Source: Haliclona indistincta (Eukaryota > Porifera > Demospongiae > Haplosclerida > Chalinidae). Taken from it: a stretch of 64,000 bases of DNA. The notes beneath the pieces were generated by a model that saw nothing but the letters and a program-made list of their open reading frames with translations, had not been told where the DNA came from and did no database searches. Positions 59,405-64,000 of this stretch are shown one piece after another. The stretch covers positions 1,038,888 through 1,102,887 of the forward strand of contig OZ024786.1 in NCBI GenBank assembly GCA_964017065.1, written 5' to 3'. Made by a program: the position numbers and the translations under genes. Every line of letters starts with the position of its first letter. Within the stretch, counting starts at the first letter, position 1.

Positions 59405-60046
59405 TCAAATCATCGCTGCAGACAGTAGTATCATGGTCGCTAGTAGAAGAAAGTTGAGGCATATGGTAACTGCTCCAGACGCTGGAGTGCATGGGTTAGT
59501 CAGTTCCACATTACAAATAACAAAATTCCGTTCGAGAGAGGAAAATGGACTCAAGGAGTTAGCATACCAGCTGGAAGCACAACATCCTAACCTATCCCTG
59601 GTTTCAATGTAGGACTGACGACACGAACTAGAACATGTAGTCGAAGTGGGAGTGACGCAGGATGGTAGCTGGGAGTCGTTAGTATGTAGCACTTCTTGTT
59701 CCACCTTCACTAGACAAAACGTTCCGTCTTCTTGTCGGGTGCAAACTAGTTGAGTGGCGGTGTCTCTATCCGCGACATTGCCGAGACAGTCGCTTATTGC
59801 CAAAAAAGGACCCAGACATTCCCCGCTGCAGAAGGTGTTCAATTGTGTTCCCACGACATCCACCAACCTGTTAACATCGCGGGTGAGGTTCTGTGACATG
59901 ATATTGGAGTTGTTAAAGGCTTGATAACAGTGCTCAGGAAGGACGATACCGCCACAGCTGGGCACTTGGCGAATGGAAAGAGCTGTCAGTGGGTTCGCCG
60001 TTGATAACGCCACATTAGCTACAACAACGATCAGGATGCGGATCAT
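59405..60046 (-). CDS. Cys-rich secreted or GPI-anchored protein, 213 aa
   Basis: A single open exon. Residues 1-17 are a signal peptide (MIRILIVVVANVALSTA). The mature part has about 15 Cys, including CSSSCRQ and GCCAS, and sequons NNS, NLT and NDS. It ends in a hydrophobic stretch with no cytoplasmic tail (LNFLLLATMILLSAAMI), typical of a GPI-anchor signal; a short TM anchor is the alternative. The start is the first Met, directly followed by the leader. GC content is clearly higher than in the array. The 5' flank is GC-rich and contains GCGCATGCG. I recognise no named family. Likely a small extracellular surface protein. Confidence 0.75.
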   Translation of the reverse strand: MIRILIVVVANVALSTANPLTALSIRQVPSCGGIVLPEHCYQAFNNSNIMSQNLTRDVNRLVDVVGTQLNTFCSGECLGPFLAISDCLGNVADRDTATQLVCTRQEDGTFCLVKVEQEVLHTNDSQLPSCVTPTSTTCSSSCRQSYIETRDRLGCCASSWYANSLSPFSSLERNFVICNVELTNPCTPASGAVTICLNFLLLATMILLSAAMI

Positions 60047-60159
60047 TTTTGGAGAGAATATTTGCTGCTGGACGATTCCTTACTGCGGCAATGAATTTGT
60101 CGCATGATAGTGAACTCATGCTCACTGAATTGAACTGCTTGCTTTATGCAGCGCGCAAG

Positions 60160-60200
60160 TCCCGCGCCGCGTGTACGTATTCATGTACTGCGCATGCGTA
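60160..60200. promoter_or_regulatory. NRF1-like site between divergent genes
   Basis: TGCGCATGCGTAAG at about 60189-60202 matches the NRF1 palindrome GCGCATGCGC with one end altered, within a GC-rich patch (GCGCAAGTCCCGCGCCGCG). It lies about 145 bp upstream of the minus-strand gene and 270 bp upstream of the plus-strand ATG at 60468. Confidence 0.4.
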
Positions 60201-60467
60201 AGCTTAGTAAAGAATTTTAGCCCGTTCGCTATAATAATTATTATTATAAGGGTGTCTCTCAGTTGAAGTACACCGGATAAGGACTTGTCAGCCCGATGCA
60301 TCTCAGGCCAGTGCCACGCTCATCAGATACACTCTCAGGCCAGTGCTACGCCCACCAAACTTCCTGTCGAACACATGACCAGCGCATGGTTCAAGTCGCC
60401 TTCTCGTGATCAGTCACTAGCTATTAGATAGGCCGGGCTCAAGTCAGGTACGTCTTTAGAGGACAAT

Positions 60468-60717
60468 ATGAACGGTAAGTATGTTAAAAAATAGATACTA
60501 CTGCCAAAAAGCTTTCGTTTTAAGCTACCTTACCCCACCCTTACTTCTTTTAGTTTTTGCACTACAGAGAGATGAAGATAGAGAATTGGTTGGCAAAAAT
60601 ATTCACCCAAAAAAGCACCATCGTGATCAAAACAGCATTGCTATCATTCTTGAGCATCAGTCGGTTAATAATGTAAAGAAATTTCGGCAAACTCTGGCTG
60701 CACTACGCACAACTTAA
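60468..60717 (+). CDS. Small two-exon gene, 56 aa
   Basis: Exon 1 is 60468-60474 (ATG AAC G, donor GTAAGT); exon 2 is 60554-60717 (acceptor TTCTTTTAG), ending TAA. The product begins MNVFALQRDEDRELVG and is hydrophilic and basic (HPKKHHRD, VKKFRQTLAALRTT). The strong splice consensus, phase match and position opposite a divergent gene support it. There is no recognised domain. A non-coding transcript or chance ORF remains possible. Confidence 0.4.
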
Positions 60718-60911
60718 TTTTGTCCAATCACTGTAACAGCTACAACTTGTTTCAGCTATTTCAGTAGATTGTTCTGGAATATTACTTGCCTTGATCTGGA
60801 GTGTAAACAATGCACACCTGAGCTCGATACTATGTACTGTAGCCCTTTCACCACTGAAATGTTGTAAAAATACAATGCTACTTATCATTTACGGTAAGCG
60901 ACCACTTATTA

Positions 60912-61765
60912 ACAAGTAATAAAAACATTTTAACAAAAATGAAAGAGATTTAGGGTTGGAACATGTATCGAAAAAGGTATGGAAACAAGATTGTGAACTA
61001 GGTAAGTAAACAAGATTGTAAATAAAAAGGATTGTAACAATAGCAATAGCAGCGTAATGCTACCTCCCTATTAAATTAACCATGTGATAGAGCCAAGGGG
61101 TAGTTGCTCGTTTTTGACGTAGAACTGATAAGTCAAAGAAATGGAGCTAAATTGGTAACTGTAACTATACATTACAAAAAGAATAGTATTTTATAGTAAA
61201 TAGAAAATTCTAGAAGTAGAATAATCTAGAAGTGTCAAGTAAGATCTATACATAAAAAGAAAGGAAAGGAGAAGGTTCTATAATAACCAGTCAAGTTTAA
61301 AGTTTAAATAGGGAAAATCCCTGAGGCGGGCTCCTTCTACCACAAACCACAACTATCGAAAGCAGTTAATTTAGGGAGGTAGCATTACATTGCTATTGTT
61401 ACAATCCTTTTAATTTCAAATCTTGTTTACTTACCTAGTTCACAATCTTGTTTCCATACCTTTTTCGATACACGTTCCAACCCTAAATCTCTTTCATTTT
61501 TGTTAAAATGTTTTTATTACTTGTTTCTTTCCTTTTTATTCATTAAAGACTTAGTTGGCACTTATGCTAACACAGTGTAAAGAGAACTATTCCATTCTTC
61601 GACTGCACTGCACTCGATCAGCTCTGCTACATGTACCATACAACATTAGCTAAGCTAAAGCAAGAATTCTTAGTCTGAACAGGCAAATCCAGTGTAACAG
61701 CGAAGATTTGCTCGTTCTTTGCTGTGAAAACTGCTAGTGGCAGCAGCACTATTAAACTTCATTGG
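60912..61765. mobile_element. Third copy of foldback element C end, interrupted by a solo LTR
   Basis: The foldback arms are 60912-61082 and 61345-61524, with the same ACAAGTAATAAAAACATTTT ends as 43850. Homology continues to about 61765 with the flank seen at 44140-44470. The hairpin loop is split by the LTR at 61083-61344. Between 61766 and 62048 nothing is recognised. Confidence 0.75.
61083..61344. mobile_element. Putative solo LTR, 262 bp, with 5-bp target duplication
   Basis: It begins TGTGATAG and ends CTACCACA (TG...CA ends with a short inverted TGTG/CACA). It is flanked by AACCA on both sides (61078-61082 and 61345-61349). Removing it restores the ATTAACCACAACTATCG sequence seen in sister foldbacks. 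No internal retrotransposon sequence is present. Confidence 0.7.
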
Positions 61766-62048
61766 CGCTCTAAAACATCATGTCGACCCTATTCAGGCAG
61801 ACGGTCAACATCGCATACCGGAAAAACGCAATGGTGGACGAAGAAACAAGCCATGGAACACACCTTTCAGCTTCCAGACGCCCCATAGCGTTTGATTCAA
61901 CTACTCTACACTACACTGCTAGAAGACACAAGGAGTTTGCAAACAACCTACTACTTGATCGCTGAAGCAATACAGCCACGAAAGAACTGTTTCTAGACCT
62001 GACCGTATTAAGATTCTATCTAATTATCTGTATTTTTTTGGGTGTTTA

Positions 62049-62449
62049 TTGGGGCGAGCCTGAGCGAGCCCCACATTGATGGTGATGTGCATCCCACGTC
62101 GCGGGGAATGTCTGTATCTGGCCGCGTGGTGCGTTTGTCCTCCCTATGTTCCCGAGAAGTCACGTGCGCGTACACATTGACCGCGCCCCATGATGTAATC
62201 CTCACGTGGCGCGATTCAAAACAAGACAGCGAAGTGGAGACGCCTGGATCGACTTCTACAAGGTAAGACAAGAGTACTGCCAGGAAGCGACAACGAGCAG
62301 CAGAGTCACCTGATCACAGAGCTCTACAACTGGAGCGACAACGGGAATACAAGAGCAGAGGGCTTACTGTTGTGCATAATTATGTAGAAAAATGGATTGT
62401 TCTTGAATTGTGCAGGGCATAAATCAGCTCAGGCTCGCCCCAGTATTTT
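62049..62449. mobile_element. TIR element, ~0.4 kb
   Basis: The left end TTGGGGCGAGCCTGAGC matches, inverted, the right end GCTCAGGCTCGCCCCAG. The interior is GC-rich (CCCACGTCGCGGGG). Both strands stay open over about 75-83 codons but show no domain. Positions 62450-62639 hold nothing recognised. Confidence 0.65.
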
Positions 62450-62639
62450 ATAAATGTACTAGTTAATAGTACAATAGTAGAGCAGAGATAGGCAAGTGGA
62501 AAATATACAAAAGCAAAACAATAAGGACTTAGTAGCTGAGCTGAGTTTCTGATACCACAAGGTTCAGAGAGGAGGGAGCCTTGAAGGCACGTCCACTATG
62601 TGAACGAGTGCCTCGGATGCACTGTATGGCAGAGCGTAG

Positions 62640-63640
62640 GAGGGAAAATGTTAGACGGGTGCGAAGCCAAGACAGTGTTGAGGAATAGGGTCGACTGTCA
62701 CAGATTCAGCGGGATTGCGTCTCAGCGTGTAGAGTGGGTTGACCCGAACATAGAACAGGTAAAGAGAGAAGCGCCGAGTCCTTCCTTATTGCAGGAAAAA
62801 CAAAAATACTTAAAATAACGTGGGCGGAGCTAGCCAATCGCAATTAAAATGCTTTTTATTCGAACATTCAACGCCGAAGCTTAGTGATGTTGGTAAAGAC
62901 GCTCAGGATCATGCTTTCAAGAATTCCGAGGTCTTCGACGTCGCAGCGTCCTTCGTGTGGGTCATAATCTGAAAGAGGGCGGGGCTCCCGAGACAGCGAG
63001 AAAATACTATTTGGGCTCGAGCGCTTTTGTACATTGTGCTGCAGCAACCCTATTACAGCTTTAACTAAGTTAGGTGACAATATATCTGCACAGCAAATGT
63101 TATAACCTTTACATGTTTCCTTCCATCTGGCTCAAAAAATGTTTAAAATTCTTGAGCCAGATGGAAGGAAATGCATAAACGTCATAAAACTTGCTATGTA
63201 GATACGTTGTCACCTAACTTAGTTAAATCTGCAATAGGGTTGTTGCAGCACAATGTACAAAGGCGCTCGAGCCCAAAGAGTATTTTTTCGCCGTCTCGGG
63301 AGCCCCGCCCCCTTTCAAATTATGACCTGGAAACAACACACGAAGGACGCTGCGACGTCCAAGACCTCGGAATTCTTGAAAGTATGATTCTGAGCGTCCT
63401 TACGAACATCACTAAGCTTCGGCGTTGAATGTTGTTCGAATGAAAAGCATTTTAATTGCGATTGGCTAGCTCCGCCCACGTTATTTTAAGTCTTTTTGTT
63501 TTTCCTGCAAAAAGAAAGGACTTGGCGCTTCTCTCTTTACCTGTTCTATGTTCGGGTCAACCCACTTTACACGCTGAGACGCAATCCCGCTGAATCTGTA
63601 ACACTCGTTTTTTTCATTGCGGATCCTATCTGTAATTTCA
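62640..63640. repeat. ~1-kb palindrome of repeat D
   Basis: The left arm 62640-63120 and right arm 63160-63640 are complementary, with the centre near 63140 (CCATCTGGCTC/GAGCCAGATGG). Landmarks: GGCGGAGCTAGCCAATCG at 62822 and CGATTGGCTAGCTCCGCC at 63460. The paired open frames in the arms are mirror images and not genes. From 63641 to 64000 I see no supported feature. Confidence 0.8.
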
Positions 63641-64000
63641 CCTATTTTCATGCTAAAAATCGAATGCCCAAAATTCATCTACTGGAAATAAAATATGCAC
63701 CAGGCGAAGCTGTTTATAGCCTAGTACAAGAATCCCCGTCGAACTAGTGAAACCTTGTGCGATCTGTTTAGAAAAACGGTTTCGAAATTTTGAAATCCTC
63801 CATTTTGAACAACATTTTGTATTACGCCATTGAGAGAAATAGTGCAGAAATTGCATCGCGATTTGGAACGGTGAAACTACGTGCGAGCGCTTATAAACAG
63901 CCATAACAGGTTAGCTAAGGTACTGTTATCTATGAATCACCGTCGAACTAAGGAATCATGTTGCTCGTTGCCTACTGCCGCGGCGTTTTCTTGGTCCTCT

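Noticed and set aside
62868..63428. Two similar 70- and 85-aa ORFs on opposite strands
   Set aside because: Mirror images from the two arms of a palindrome; no independent evidence of coding.

Overview
The window looks like sponge (probably demosponge) nuclear DNA. It is AT-rich and packed with MITEs and foldback elements, its genes have many tiny introns (often 48-60 nt), and it encodes a tyrosine kinase receptor with Calx-beta domains plus a tandem family of Ig/FN3-type membrane receptors. I identified nothing bacterial or viral.

Layout, left to right. (1) 1187-8858, + strand: 3' part of a receptor tyrosine kinase with two Calx-beta modules, one TM helix and a complete Met-like kinase domain; a 4.7-kb intron is filled with repeats. 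(2) 9309-55192, + strand: a tandem array with a ~3.0-kb unit. Each full unit is a nine-exon gene: signal peptide, Ig-like domain, FN3-like domain, a two-part unassigned ectodomain, stalk, TM helix and a short tail with three tyrosines (NPxY/YxxM, TxYxxV, YxxV). I name the copies A-K, with no I: A (3' relic), B (damaged splice sites), C (split in two), D, E (4-bp frameshift), F, G, H (pseudogene split by two transposon insertions), J, and K (3'-truncated pseudogene). D, F, G and J are fully open, with predicted lengths of 541, 541, 532 and 538 aa. (3) 13.9-24.2 kb: foreign DNA between the two halves of copy C. It holds a decayed AT-hook/PHD gene and a six-exon modular secreted-type gene (15934-22366). 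The last donor of that gene is in phase with the intact stalk/TM/tail exons of copy C, so a chimeric receptor of about 688 aa is predicted. (4) 41.4-49.0 kb: a 7.6-kb composite transposon with ~0.93-kb inverted arms, lying inside an exon of copy H. It contains a glycine-zipper ORF, a 3.2-kb palindrome, a LINE remnant and a tRNA-like element. (5) 55.2-64 kb: repeats, a transposase relic, a Cys-rich probable GPI-anchored protein gene (- strand) and a small divergent two-exon gene.

The array resembles an immune- or allorecognition-type receptor cluster. The ectodomain exons are symmetric (mostly phase 1), the loops vary by whole codons, one exon is almost invariant, and the tails carry phosphotyrosine-type motifs. 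The Calx-beta kinase next door could belong to the same cell-surface signalling repertoire. That functional link is inference. The array also records many small self-complementary 4-bp insertions (CATG, AATT, AGCT) that look like scars.
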